Part shown: one piece after another, positions 56,893 through 64,000 of the stretch
How positions within the stretch are numbered: position 1 is the stretch's first letter
Layout of the letters: each line of letters begins with the position of its first letter
Assembly: GCA_965230625.1 (NCBI GenBank)
Contig: CBDDLL010000001.1
Location: 3,720,001-3,784,000 of the forward strand
Source: Saccharicrinis sp965230625
Lineage (GTDB): Bacteria > Bacteroidota > Bacteroidia > Bacteroidales > Marinilabiliaceae
Length of the DNA stretch: 64,000 nt
Direction: 5' to 3'
Program-made: the position numbers and the translations under genes
The notes under the pieces: generated by a model
What the model saw: only the letters and a program-made list of their open reading frames with translations
What the model was told of the DNA's origin: nothing
The model's database searches: none

Positions 56893-57289
56893 AGAGAAAG
56901 TAATAAACTTTCAAGATTTAATATTAGATAAAGTATACGTTTACAAGTAAGAATTTAAATATAATATTGGTCTAAGTTTTGTTAAAAGAGTGTACACATA
57001 GAATAAATATGATGTAACTCCATGAAACGAACATGTAAAAGTATTTTCTCATTTAAAGAGATTGCATTTTACGAGTTAAACTTGATCATAATTAAAATAT
57101 AAACACATAAAAATCCCATTATTAATGGGAGTTAACATACAAGAGAATCGATAAATAAACTAAGGAAATGATTTAAAAAGAAAAACTTGTCCGGCGCCAA
57201 AAGTTATGGCCGACGGTGGTCTACTCTCAGTTTTGTATTCGTAGTCCATTATCACTTATTTATCAATCTTTTGTCTAATTTTAAAGCAC
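56893..57289. other. 397-base gene-free region
   Basis: It holds a perfect small hairpin, TCCCATT/AATGGGA (57114-57130), and near 57188-57225 a short patch richer in G and C than its surroundings (GTCCGGCGCC, GGCCGACGGTGG). No gene, RNA or repeat was recognised. A promoter for the GT2 gene is expected close to its start. Confidence 0.4.
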
Positions 57290-58225
57290 ATGAAAATTTC
57301 AGTAGTTATTCCTGTATATAACGAACAGGGTAACATAGCACCATTAGTTGATCAGGTTTACGAAGCATTAAATCCATCAGAATACGATTTTGAAACTATA
57401 TTGATTAATGATGGTTCAAGGGACAAGACAGTTGAAGAAATTAAGGAGCAGAAGGGTAAAAATGTAGTTTTAATCGATTTGAGGAAAAACTATGGTCAAT
57501 GTCCTGCGCTAAAAGCTGGTATCGATTATGCTACTGGAGATTATATTGCTACATTGGATGGTGACTTACAGAACGATCCTGCTGATTTAATTCGCATGAT
57601 GGAGGTAATAAAAGAAACCGGGTGCGATGTAGTTACAGGTATTAGAGCTAAGCGTAAGGATGATATCTTTTTAAGAAAAATTCCTTCGTGGATTGCTAAC
57701 TCATTGGTTCGTAAAGTATCAGATACAAAAATTATCGATAATGGTTGCGCCATAAAAGTATTTAAAAGCGAAATAGCTAAAGATATTCCTTTATATGGCG
57801 AAATGCACAGGTTTATTGCTATTCTGGCTATTAATGAAGGAGCAAAGGTAGAGCAAATTGACGTGAACCACAGGGCAAGAGTAAGTGGTGAATCAAAGTA
57901 TGGTTTATCGCGTACTTTTAAAGTGATAAGTGATTTAATTCTTATGCGCTTTACCAACAAATATGCCCAAAAACCAATGCACTTTCTAGGTCCTATTGGA
58001 GCAGGTAGTTTTTTTATTGGCTTGATTTTAATGATGTATTTATTAGTGGTTAAACTCTTGGGAGAGGATATTTGGGGACGCCCACTAATCTTTGCCGCAG
58101 TTATATTCTTATTTGGTGGTTTTCAGTTAATAATGACGGGTATTACTTTGGATTTATTAATGCGTACTAACCACGAATCTCAGAAAAAAGATATTTATAA
58201 AGTCCGTAAAAGCGAAAGTATTTAG
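57290..58225 (+). CDS. GT2-family glycosyltransferase (GtrB/ArnC-like)
   Basis: The 311-residue protein has an N-terminal GT-A domain: VVIPVYNEQGNIAPLVDQVY, NDGSRDKTVEEI, and ATLDGDLQNDPADLIRM, where the DxD-like acid binds the metal-sugar nucleotide. Two membrane helices near 235-300 anchor it. This is the layout of bactoprenol-phosphate sugar transferases (GtrB, ArnC, DPM1), which load a sugar onto the lipid carrier at the cytoplasmic face. It would supply the ArnT-like transferase just upstream. Confidence 0.9.
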   Translation: MKISVVIPVYNEQGNIAPLVDQVYEALNPSEYDFETILINDGSRDKTVEEIKEQKGKNVVLIDLRKNYGQCPALKAGIDYATGDYIATLDGDLQNDPADLIRMMEVIKETGCDVVTGIRAKRKDDIFLRKIPSWIANSLVRKVSDTKIIDNGCAIKVFKSEIAKDIPLYGEMHRFIAILAINEGAKVEQIDVNHRARVSGESKYGLSRTFKVISDLILMRFTNKYAQKPMHFLGPIGAGSFFIGLILMMYLLVVKLLGEDIWGRPLIFAAVIFLFGGFQLIMTGITLDLLMRTNHESQKKDIYKVRKSESI

Positions 58226-58234
58226 TCTATATTA

Positions 58235-58263
58235 GGATGGTATCCTTTTAGAGGATGCTATCC
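58235..58263 (+). repeat. REP-like hairpin upstream of the transposase gene
   Basis: Two 11-base arms, GGATGGTATCC and GGATGCTATCC, flank a 7-base loop (TTTTAGA) and pair imperfectly through wobble. The same 29-base layout appears just after the transposase gene. Confidence 0.75.
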
Positions 58264-58311
58264 ATTACTTAAGATGTATTAAACTGTCTTTCAAACCAAA
58301 CGTATTATTAA

Positions 58312-58932
58312 ATGCCTTCTTTAAAAAACACTACTCCGCTATTAGGAGGAAGATTCTATCATCTTTATAATCGAGGCAATAATCAAGAGAATATCTTTTT
58401 TGAAAAAAGGAACTATGAATATTTTCTATCCCTTTGGAACAAATATTTAGTAGCTAACATTGAAATATTGGCTTATTGTTTATTACCAAATCATTTTCAT
58501 TTATTGATAAAAATTCCTGAAAACATAAAAGCTTCATTAGGAGTAGATTCGGTTGAAAACGAGTTTCACGAAGAAGAAATTGGTAATTATGTATCAGAAC
58601 AATTCAGAAGGTTATTTATTTCTTACTCACAAGCTATTAACAAACAGCAAAATAGATCTGGAAATTTATTCAATAGGAATTTTAAGCGTATATTACTTGA
58701 GAGTGATGAACATTTAAAGTACCTATTCTTCTATATTCACTATAATTCAGAGAAACATAAGATTATTGAGAATTATAGACAATATAGGTACAGTTCATAT
58801 CAGGCATATCTTTCTTCAAGTCCAACTTCTCTTGCAAAAAAGTTAGGATTAGAATTATTTGATGGATTAGATAATTTCTTGGATTTTCACGAGCATTTTC
58901 ATCAAGAAAAAGAAGATCTTATTTTAGAGTAA
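58312..58932 (+). CDS. REP-associated tyrosine transposase (RAYT, IS200-like Y1 HUH)
   Basis: The 206-residue protein belongs to the REP-associated tyrosine transposase group. Features are the opening GGRFYHLYNRGNNQENIFF, the HUH metal motif PNHFHLLIK (His61, His63), and a candidate catalytic tyrosine at 105 in LFISYSQAINKQ. GNLFNRNFKRILLESDEHL and FFYIHYNSEKHKI complete the pattern. RAYTs cut single-stranded DNA near REP hairpins and spread them. The gene is bracketed by two near-identical 29-base hairpins, which are its probable substrates. It looks intact. Confidence 0.92.
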   Translation: MPSLKNTTPLLGGRFYHLYNRGNNQENIFFEKRNYEYFLSLWNKYLVANIEILAYCLLPNHFHLLIKIPENIKASLGVDSVENEFHEEEIGNYVSEQFRRLFISYSQAINKQQNRSGNLFNRNFKRILLESDEHLKYLFFYIHYNSEKHKIIENYRQYRYSSYQAYLSSSPTSLAKKLGLELFDGLDNFLDFHEHFHQEKEDLILE

Positions 58933-58936
58933 TTAA

Positions 58937-58965
58937 GGATGGCATCCCTACAAGGGATACTATCC
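58937..58965 (+). repeat. REP-like hairpin downstream of the transposase gene
   Basis: Arms GGATGGCATCC and GGATACTATCC flank CTACAAG. The arrangement and length match the upstream copy. An inner hairpin ATCCCT/AGGGAT is perfect. Confidence 0.75.
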
Positions 58966-59003
58966 TTTGGTTCTTTTTAAAAAACAATTTAACATTAATT
59001 TAA

Positions 59004-59049
59004 TGACGTATTTATACGTTTTAAATAATATTGACGTATTTTTACGTCA
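59004..59049 (+). promoter_or_regulatory. Tandem palindromic operator of the ArsR regulator
   Basis: A perfect inverted repeat TGACGTA-TTTT-TACGTCA lies at 59032-59049, and an imperfect copy, TGACGTATTTATACGTT, at 59004-59020, 28 bases earlier. Both lie just ahead of the arsR start and are likely ArsR binding sites controlling the operon. Confidence 0.75.
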
Positions 59050-59061
59050 TATTAATTAGTT

Positions 59062-59394
59062 ATGGTACAAGCGAAATCGGAACTCTTTGAGGAAAGTTTA
59101 ATTAACATTGCCAGTTTGTTTAAGGCATTGTCTCACCCTGCAAGGTTACATATTTTAAAGTTCTTGGCAGAATCAGAATCATGTATAACGGGCGATATTT
59201 CAGAAGAATTGCCTTTGAGTAGAACGACTGTTAATCAGCATATAAAAGAGCTAAAGGATGTGGGATTGATTAAGGGAGAGATTGAAGGTGTTAAAACAAA
59301 GTATTGTTTAAATGTTGATAGGATAAATGAACTTAAGGGTTCTTCATTGGATTTCTTTGATCAATTAGATATCAAAAATTTTAATTGTAAATAA
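59062..59394 (+). CDS. ArsR-family transcriptional repressor
   Basis: The 110-residue protein is a winged-helix ArsR/SmtB regulator: FKALSHPARLHILKFLAESE, then ITGDISEELPLSRTTVNQHI and KELKDVGLIKGEIEGVKTKY. Cysteines occur at CITGD and the C-terminus (NFNCK); the CVC box of ArsR proper is not present, so the inducer site differs. It is 11 bases before arsC, with two palindromes in the promoter. It most likely represses this pair until arsenite or a related signal releases it. Confidence 0.9.
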   Translation: MVQAKSELFEESLINIASLFKALSHPARLHILKFLAESESCITGDISEELPLSRTTVNQHIKELKDVGLIKGEIEGVKTKYCLNVDRINELKGSSLDFFDQLDIKNFNCK

Positions 59395-59405
59395 AAAGCT
59401 TAATT

Positions 59406-59834
59406 ATGAAGGTGTTAATATTGTGTACAGGTAATAGTTGTCGTAGTCAGATGGCTCATGGTTTTTTACAATCATTTGACTCTCGGATAACAGTTCATTC
59501 AGCAGGTACAGAAGCATCAGGAAAGTTAAATCCAGGTGCTGTAAAAGCAATGAAAGAAATTGGAATAGATATTAGTGGTCACACATCCGATTCTGTAGAT
59601 AAGTACCTGGGAGAAGAGTGGGATTACGTTGTAACAGTGTGTGGTGGAGCTAATGAAGCATGTCCTGCTTTTATTGGTAAAGTTAAACATCGTCTACATA
59701 TTGGATTTGACGACCCATCACATGCCGAAGGTACAGAAGAGTTTATCTGGAGTGAATTTATAAGAGTAAGAGATGAAATTAAAGAAGGTTTTTATAAACT
59801 TTATACAGAGGAGATTAAGCCTCATTTATCATAG
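59406..59834 (+). CDS. arsC: Arsenate reductase, low-molecular-weight phosphatase type
   Basis: The 142-residue enzyme reduces arsenate to arsenite with thioredoxin. It shows the P-loop CTGNSCRS (Cys7, Arg13), the two relay cysteines Cys79 and Cys86 in VCGGANEACP, seven residues apart as in the S. aureus enzyme, and the catalytic aspartate in FDDPSHAEG. All three redox cysteines are present, so it is a reductase rather than a plain phosphatase. No arsenite exporter is adjacent; the gene ends before a terminator. Confidence 0.93.
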   Translation: MKVLILCTGNSCRSQMAHGFLQSFDSRITVHSAGTEASGKLNPGAVKAMKEIGIDISGHTSDSVDKYLGEEWDYVVTVCGGANEACPAFIGKVKHRLHIGFDDPSHAEGTEEFIWSEFIRVRDEIKEGFYKLYTEEIKPHLS

Positions 59835-59890
59835 CTTCTATAAAATACAATTGAAGGATAGTTTTTCCTTGATAGTAAGTACAATATAAA

Positions 59891-59925
59891 AAGAGGCTGA
59901 ATCGGAAAAAAAGGTACAGCCTCTT
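59891..59925. terminator. Bidirectional terminator between arsC and the AIM24 gene
   Basis: AAGAGGCTG (59891-59899) pairs with CAGCCTCTT (59917-59925). The loop is A-rich and the hairpin sits between convergent genes. Confidence 0.65.
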
Positions 59926-59951
59926 GAAGTTTATAAAGTTATGTAACTATT

Positions 59952-60743
59952 TTAATTGTCACCATCAATTAGCCTTCCAATTCCACCAAGTACAGAACCT
60001 TCACCTTTTGAAGAACCGCCTGCTTTAGGTGCATGCTGAATAATTCTATCTGCCAAACGAGAAAATGGTAAACTTTGTAAATATACGGTTCCAGTTCCTT
60101 CAATTGTTGCTAAAAACAAACCTTCTCCTCCAAAAAACATAGATTTCAAATTACCAGCTCTTTCTATGCTGTAATTTAAACTTGGAGAAAAACCAACTAT
60201 ACAACCAGTATCAATTAACAGAGATTCATTGTTTAACTCTTTTTTTACAACTGTTCCCCCTGCATGTAAAAATGCAAGACCATCACCTCTTAATTTCTGA
60301 AGAATAAATCCTTCACCTCCAAAAAAGCCAGCTCCTAATTTCTTTGTGAATGCAATGGAAACTTCGGTTCCTTTAGCTGCACATAAAAACGCATCTTTCT
60401 GACAAAGAATTTCTCCGTTTATGGCTTTTAAATCAATAGGAATAATAGAACCTGGATATGGAGCCGCAAAACTAACCTCTTTTTTTCCATGTCCTTCATT
60501 CGTAAAGTGAGTTATAAATAGAGATTCTCCAGTAAGCATCCTTTTTCCGGCATCCAGTAGCTTACCAAAAACACCTTTGTTAGGTTGTGAACCATCACCC
60601 ATTTTAGCTTCAAAGGTAATACCTCTATCCATCCAGTTCATAGTACCAGCTTCGGCTATTACTGTTTCTTGGGGATCTAATTCTATAGAAACTATTTGCA
60701 TGTCGTTTCCATGAATTGTGTAGTCAATTTCATGCGAATTCAT
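59952..60743 (-). CDS. AIM24/TIGR00266-family protein
   Basis: The 263-residue protein has the glycine-rich repeated beta pattern of the AIM24/TIGR00266 family. It starts IDYTIHGNDMQIVSIELDPQ with AEAGTMNWMDRGITFEAKMG, contains several GGEGF/GGEGL motifs (for example FFGGEGFILQKLRGDG), and ends with a low-complexity glycine/serine tail. The fold resembles the TRAP tryptophan-binding protein. The bacterial function is not established. It is cytoplasmic by composition and stands alone. Confidence 0.85.
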   Translation of the reverse strand: MNSHEIDYTIHGNDMQIVSIELDPQETVIAEAGTMNWMDRGITFEAKMGDGSQPNKGVFGKLLDAGKRMLTGESLFITHFTNEGHGKKEVSFAAPYPGSIIPIDLKAINGEILCQKDAFLCAAKGTEVSIAFTKKLGAGFFGGEGFILQKLRGDGLAFLHAGGTVVKKELNNESLLIDTGCIVGFSPSLNYSIERAGNLKSMFFGGEGLFLATIEGTGTVYLQSLPFSRLADRIIQHAPKAGGSSKGEGSVLGGIGRLIDGDN

Positions 60744-60922
60744 AATTTAGTTTTTGCGATTAATATTTAATATTTGAAGCCGTTTGATGTTTTAAAACGT
60801 CTCAATGTTAAGCGTAATAAAACATTAAATTTAATTATTCTTGATTTAATAATGTTAGGCAAATCGATAATAAAATATAAAGGATTTATTTTCTTATACT
60901 ATTGAATTTAAAATAATAAAAA

Positions 60923-60951
60923 AACCAGTCAGGCATAATACCCGACTGGTT
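60923..60951 (-). terminator. Intrinsic terminator of the phospholipase gene
   Basis: AACCAGTC (60923-60930) pairs with GACTGGTT (60944-60951). On the minus strand a run of seven T follows, so this ends the PI-PLC transcript. Confidence 0.85.
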
Positions 60952-61000
60952 CATGTAAACTACAATCTAATATTGAGAAAAATGATATTTAATGCTTTGG

Positions 61001-61960
61001 CTAAAAGTTAGTTGCTACAATAAGAGAACAGTTTTCTTTACTTACAAAATCCATAAGTACAGATCCATATCTGCCACTTGTGTTATTTTCAAAATAACTT
61101 ATAAGTCTGGGATTAATATAATCAGAAATTTCTGGAATGTCAGGAATACCAAAGATTCCAGGAGAATATCCACTTGAAAAGTTTACATGCAATACATCAT
61201 TAGCTCCAGATGTAGCATCATCAAATAAAGCTGTAATACTATCCCATTTTTTACTTTTATTATCTACTTTATAATAATCTTGTATTCTTAAGCTCGAATA
61301 AGATGTATTAATACTAAAAGTAGTATTGTCTTTCCATTTATAATTTGCTTTAATGCCTTTAGTTCCTTTTTTTATGTTGAACCTTCTGAAAAGAACAATT
61401 TTACCACGAACATCTCCTAATGAAGAAATTGAAGCACTTAGTTCCCACCCCTCAGGATTCTTCTTTACATAAGTGTCAAAAGTTTCTTCATATGATCGGG
61501 TATTGTTGTGAGGATCATGTTCTTCTTTAATAGACATAATGATACACTCGCTTGGATTATTTTTTAGGAAATTCCAGCATTCTTTAAGTACATCATTAAA
61601 ATTATACTTTTGATATACTGCTCCATGATGAAGAACAAATGCATCTTTGTAATGACGGCATCTGATATCTAAAAAACGAACACCAATATTGAGTTGATCA
61701 GTAAGACTAATTTCTTGACATTTGGCTGTTCCAGGCCAATTTTCGTGTTGGGCACATGATTGGTGTGTACCAGGAATTGAGAGTTCAGACAATAAAAGGT
61801 TATCGTTTAACGATCCCATCCAGTTGTTAAGCTGGTAAGAGCTACTCGATTTTAGTTTAGAGTCATTTGTCTCTGGTGCACCTATAAGTTCTTCTTTCTC
61901 GCAAGCAACAAAAGTTGTCGTAATTAATAATGAAATAGTGAATAATTTTAAAGTTTGCAT
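61001..61960 (-). CDS. Secreted lipoprotein with phosphatidylinositol-specific phospholipase C domain
   Basis: The start chosen is the ATG at 61960, because MQTLKLFTISLLITTTFVAC is a good lipoprotein signal with the lipobox cysteine at residue 20; an upstream start adds 21 residues that spoil it. The roughly 319-residue product has the PI-PLC X domain: LLLSELSIPGTHQSCA with the first catalytic histidine, GVRFLDIRCRHYKDAFVLHH with the second, and CIIMSIKEEHD. The enzyme cleaves glycerophosphoinositol lipids or GPI anchors, and related bacterial proteins may act on other phospholipids. It is anchored in the envelope. Terminated by a strong hairpin. Confidence 0.88.
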   Translation of the reverse strand: MQTLKLFTISLLITTTFVACEKEELIGAPETNDSKLKSSSSYQLNNWMGSLNDNLLLSELSIPGTHQSCAQHENWPGTAKCQEISLTDQLNIGVRFLDIRCRHYKDAFVLHHGAVYQKYNFNDVLKECWNFLKNNPSECIIMSIKEEHDPHNNTRSYEETFDTYVKKNPEGWELSASISSLGDVRGKIVLFRRFNIKKGTKGIKANYKWKDNTTFSINTSYSSLRIQDYYKVDNKSKKWDSITALFDDATSGANDVLHVNFSSGYSPGIFGIPDIPEISDYINPRLISYFENNTSGRYGSVLMDFVSKENCSLIVATNF

Positions 61961-62397
61961 TGAATAATGTTTAAATAGGTAAAACGAATAATTATGATTG
62001 TTAATGAAAGTTTCGCGTATCAAAAGATTTAGTCGACTTTTATATTAATAATTAAGACGCTACTGGTTGTTTTTAAGTGTTATAAATAAGTGTTTTAACT
62101 AAAACTAAAGATATCTTATTCAGAACTGAAATAGGGTGGATAATTATTTCAAAAGAGAAAACTATTCTTTCATTAATTGGACATAATTATTGAAAATGTT
62201 GTATGATATTTACATTAATGATGGCTTAATGTTTATGTAATCCAACCTTAACAAAATAAGAAGAATTAGTGAAAAAAGATAAGAAGAGAATTGTTAAATA
62301 CAGGCAGAAATAAATATTAGTAAGATTGGTTTAGTTATCTATAAATGAGTAGGGTATGTGTTTTTTGAGAAATTTATAGTCGGATAGAAATTCTTGT
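61961..62397. other. Gene-free region upstream of the phospholipase gene
   Basis: About 440 AT-rich bases hold the phospholipase promoter. I see no gene, RNA, exact TAnnTTTG box on the relevant strand or strong hairpin here. Confidence 0.4.
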
Positions 62398-62433
62398 AAC
62401 ATCCACCAGACAATATATAGGTTGGTGGATGTT
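62398..62433 (-). terminator. Hairpin downstream of the GyrI-like membrane protein gene
   Basis: AACATCCACCA (62398-62408) pairs perfectly with TGGTGGATGTT (62423-62433). It lies just beyond the 62443 stop codon of a minus-strand gene; the T-run is poor. Confidence 0.6.
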
Positions 62434-62442
62434 TACTGTGAT

Positions 62443-63000
62443 TTATTTTTTCTTTAGTTCTTTTCGATATAATATTTTTTTATTCGGAATATCGTATATT
62501 TCAATTACTGCACCATCAATATCATATCCTTTTTTTTCTGCATAATTGCTTAGTGCAGGGTAAACTTTCATAATACTAACAAAAACAGATGCTTTACCTT
62601 TGTATGGAAATTCTGTTGTGATATAATCCTCAACAGGTAGTTCTTGAATTTTAAATTTATTTTCTAACTTATCAATTTTGCCTAAATCTTTTGTTTCAAT
62701 AATACATCCGGCTTCAGATCGTAACTTATCTTTTTCTACTTTTTTAGGATTATCAAAATATTTACCATAGCCTTTATATGTTTCAATATTTTCATCATTT
62801 AATAAGCTGTAATAAAGTTTGTCCATCACAACTCCACTTTGGCGATAATCACCTAAAATAGATTCATATGCAACAGTTTCACCTCCTCTCTCAGAGACTT
62901 TAATTTCTAACTTTTTAAATCCTCCGTAGTACGAATAAATTAAAATACAAAGTACTACCAGGCTTACAACTGCAATAAGTACATAATACATAGCTTTCAT
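62443..63000 (-). CDS. Membrane-anchored GyrI-like (effector-binding) protein
   Basis: The start is the ATG at 63000, which overlaps the TGA stop of the upstream regulator as ATGA, indicating translational coupling. The 185-residue protein has one N-terminal membrane helix (YYVLIAVVSLVVLCILIYSY), then a GyrI-like small-molecule-binding domain (ETVAYESILGDYRQSGVVMD, VEDYITTEFPYKGKASVFVS). Its domain is related in kind to the C-terminal sensor of the neighbouring AraC protein. A membrane-tethered ligand-binding protein made with a regulator of the same sensor fold suggests a shared effector. Confidence 0.75.
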   Translation of the reverse strand: MKAMYYVLIAVVSLVVLCILIYSYYGGFKKLEIKVSERGGETVAYESILGDYRQSGVVMDKLYYSLLNDENIETYKGYGKYFDNPKKVEKDKLRSEAGCIIETKDLGKIDKLENKFKIQELPVEDYITTEFPYKGKASVFVSIMKVYPALSNYAEKKGYDIDGAVIEIYDIPNKKILYRKELKKK

Positions 63001-63854
63001 TTGTTTAATTGTTTTATAGGTAAACACAAGTTTACATTAAAGTATCCTAGTTCATGTTTTTCTGAGTGTAAATACATTTCCAAATGAGGACGATCAGCAG
63101 GAATGAACTGACTATTTAATAACCATTCTTTAAATAAATAATCCCATGCAGAAGATATATCGTTTTTATGTCCTTCAAATCTAAAAATAGCATATTTTCC
63201 ACCTTTTATGATTTTAGAATTGCATTCTATATTTTTGGATATATCGTTTTGATTTACAACAATACAAGCATCATATTTACATTTATCGGCAGGAGTATAA
63301 TCAGGATCATCATAGCCAATACCAATAAACTGTTCTATTTTAAAATTATTTTGCAATGCTAATTGATAGAGTTCATCAAACACCTTTGGAATTAATTGTA
63401 CATCATATCCTGTTGTAATCTTTTTATATAAGATATATTTATCAGGTATGAATTCAATTCCTTTGTAATCAATATCTAATGGTTTGTTTCTATTATCTAA
63501 AACACGTTCTTCAAGGAGTTTATCTGTGAGCTTTGCATCTGTTGGAGAAATACCATGAAAATCTTTAAAGTCGCGCGAAAAGTTAGCAGTAGAGTTATAC
63601 CCCAATGCAATCGAGAGCTCTTTAATGCTAATTGTTTTATCAACCTGGAGTAGTCTGTAAGCCTTTATCATTTTCATTCTCTTAATGTATTCATTCAGGT
63701 TTTCACCTGTAACAGATTTAAATATTCTATGAAAATGATATTTTGAAAACATGGCAATATCGGCCAGTTCGCTTAATTGTAGCTTAGTGCCAATATGCTC
63801 TTCAATGTAATCAATAACCTTACTAATCCGCTCTATGTAATATTTATTTGTCAA
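62997..63854 (-). CDS. AraC-family regulator with C-terminal GyrI-like effector domain
   Basis: The 285-residue protein has the AraC DNA-binding module at the N-terminus (RISKVIDYIEEHIGTKLQLS, HFHRIFKSVTGENLNEYIKR, then SIKELSIALGYNSTANFSRD), followed by a GyrI/Rob-like effector-binding domain (GIEFIPDKYILYKKITTGYD, CIVVNQNDISKNIE, GGKYAIFRFEGHKNDISSAW). It is of the Rob/SoxS-with-GyrI type. It is translated together with the membrane GyrI-like protein. A perfect 12-bp inverted repeat 43 bases upstream of its start is a likely operator. Confidence 0.9.
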   Translation of the reverse strand: MTNKYYIERISKVIDYIEEHIGTKLQLSELADIAMFSKYHFHRIFKSVTGENLNEYIKRMKMIKAYRLLQVDKTISIKELSIALGYNSTANFSRDFKDFHGISPTDAKLTDKLLEERVLDNRNKPLDIDYKGIEFIPDKYILYKKITTGYDVQLIPKVFDELYQLALQNNFKIEQFIGIGYDDPDYTPADKCKYDACIVVNQNDISKNIECNSKIIKGGKYAIFRFEGHKNDISSAWDYLFKEWLLNSQFIPADRPHLEMYLHSEKHELGYFNVNLCLPIKQLNK

Positions 63855-63896
63855 TTCTTTTTATTTGCAATATTACACTACTTTTTTAAAGCTGAG

Positions 63897-63923
63897 TTTC
63901 CAAATATTGCTAATATTTGGAAA
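63897..63923. promoter_or_regulatory. Perfect 12-bp inverted repeat, candidate operator
   Basis: TTTCCAAATATT (63897-63908) and AATATTTGGAAA (63912-63923) are exact reverse complements around GCT. It lies 43 bases upstream of the AraC-GyrI start and fits autoregulation. Confidence 0.6.
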
Positions 63924-64000
63924 ATACTTGTTATTGAGATGATTCTAAGGTTTAACTAAGCTCAATTACCCTTTAAGGCTATCTCATTATTTTTCAATGG

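Noticed and set aside
56893..57289. GC-richer patch and TCCCATT/AATGGGA hairpin as a possible tRNA, riboswitch or small RNA
   Set aside because: No cloverleaf, conserved riboswitch core or clear promoter could be formed; kept only as a gap description.
1..64000. CRISPR arrays, rRNA or tRNA genes
   Set aside because: No regularly spaced direct repeats and no recognisable rRNA or tRNA cores were found when reading both strands by eye.

Overview
The window is about 64 kb of AT-rich DNA from a member of the Bacteroidota, most likely the Bacteroidales/Marinilabiliales side. The grounds are C-terminal type IX secretion (T9SS) sorting domains, a Bacteroidota-type topoisomerase III, ExbD- and FecR-related proteins, EFR1 ferredoxin, near absence of Shine-Dalgarno sequences and TAnnTTTG-like promoter boxes. 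A Pta/AckA/Ptb/Buk block points to fermentative or facultatively anaerobic life. I saw no rRNA, tRNA or CRISPR array.

Layout. 0-12 kb: housekeeping and accessory singletons (quinone-oxidoreductase-like enzyme, topB, orphan ExbD-like protein, SnoaL-like lipoprotein, large secreted multidomain protein with T9SS tail, truncated FecR-like protein, EFR1 ferredoxin, membrane phosphoesterase). 12.5-17.7 kb: a mosaic patch with an SDR/AraC pair, a complete-ended but decayed IS5-type element (13-bp terminal repeats, TTA duplication), an APC permease whose EIIA-like domain lacks the usual histidine, and a 3' fragment of a second AraC gene. 18.8-25.4 kb: acyl-phosphate energy metabolism, pta, a divergent 3-hydroxyacyl-CoA dehydrogenase, ackA, two tandem ptb-like genes and buk. 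25.4-31.2 kb: a cation/proton antiporter and a tandem pair of secreted trypsin-like proteases, the second frameshifted. 31.4-34.8 kb: Rrf2 regulator, rsmE and a periplasmic-binding-type sensor kinase.

35-55 kb is the most remarkable part. One collinear block encodes an ECF sigma factor, a small membrane protein (candidate anti-sigma), two Spy/CpxP-like proteins, an ABC ATPase, a giant fusion of ABC-2-type permease with a degenerate M1-peptidase-like domain and a golvesin-like C-terminus, TolC, a lipoprotein adaptor, an RND pump, and a 1584-residue protein in which an RND pump is fused to a complete ABC ATPase. In that fusion a membrane domain of about 170 residues seems to be inserted between the first strand of the ATPase and its Walker A half. 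The ATPase resembles the stand-alone ATPase ten kilobases upstream, and another ABC-2-type permease lies just downstream (53.9 kb). I read this as an envelope-stress or metal/drug-efflux locus in which ABC and RND machinery are physically joined.

55-64 kb: ArnT-like and GtrB/ArnC-like glycosyltransferases, a REP-associated tyrosine transposase flanked by matching 29-nt hairpins, an ArsR/ArsC pair behind palindromic operators, an AIM24-type protein, a secreted PI-PLC-like lipoprotein, and a translationally coupled AraC-GyrI regulator with a membrane-anchored GyrI-like partner behind a perfect 12-bp inverted repeat. All functional statements rest on reading motifs by eye; no database search was run.
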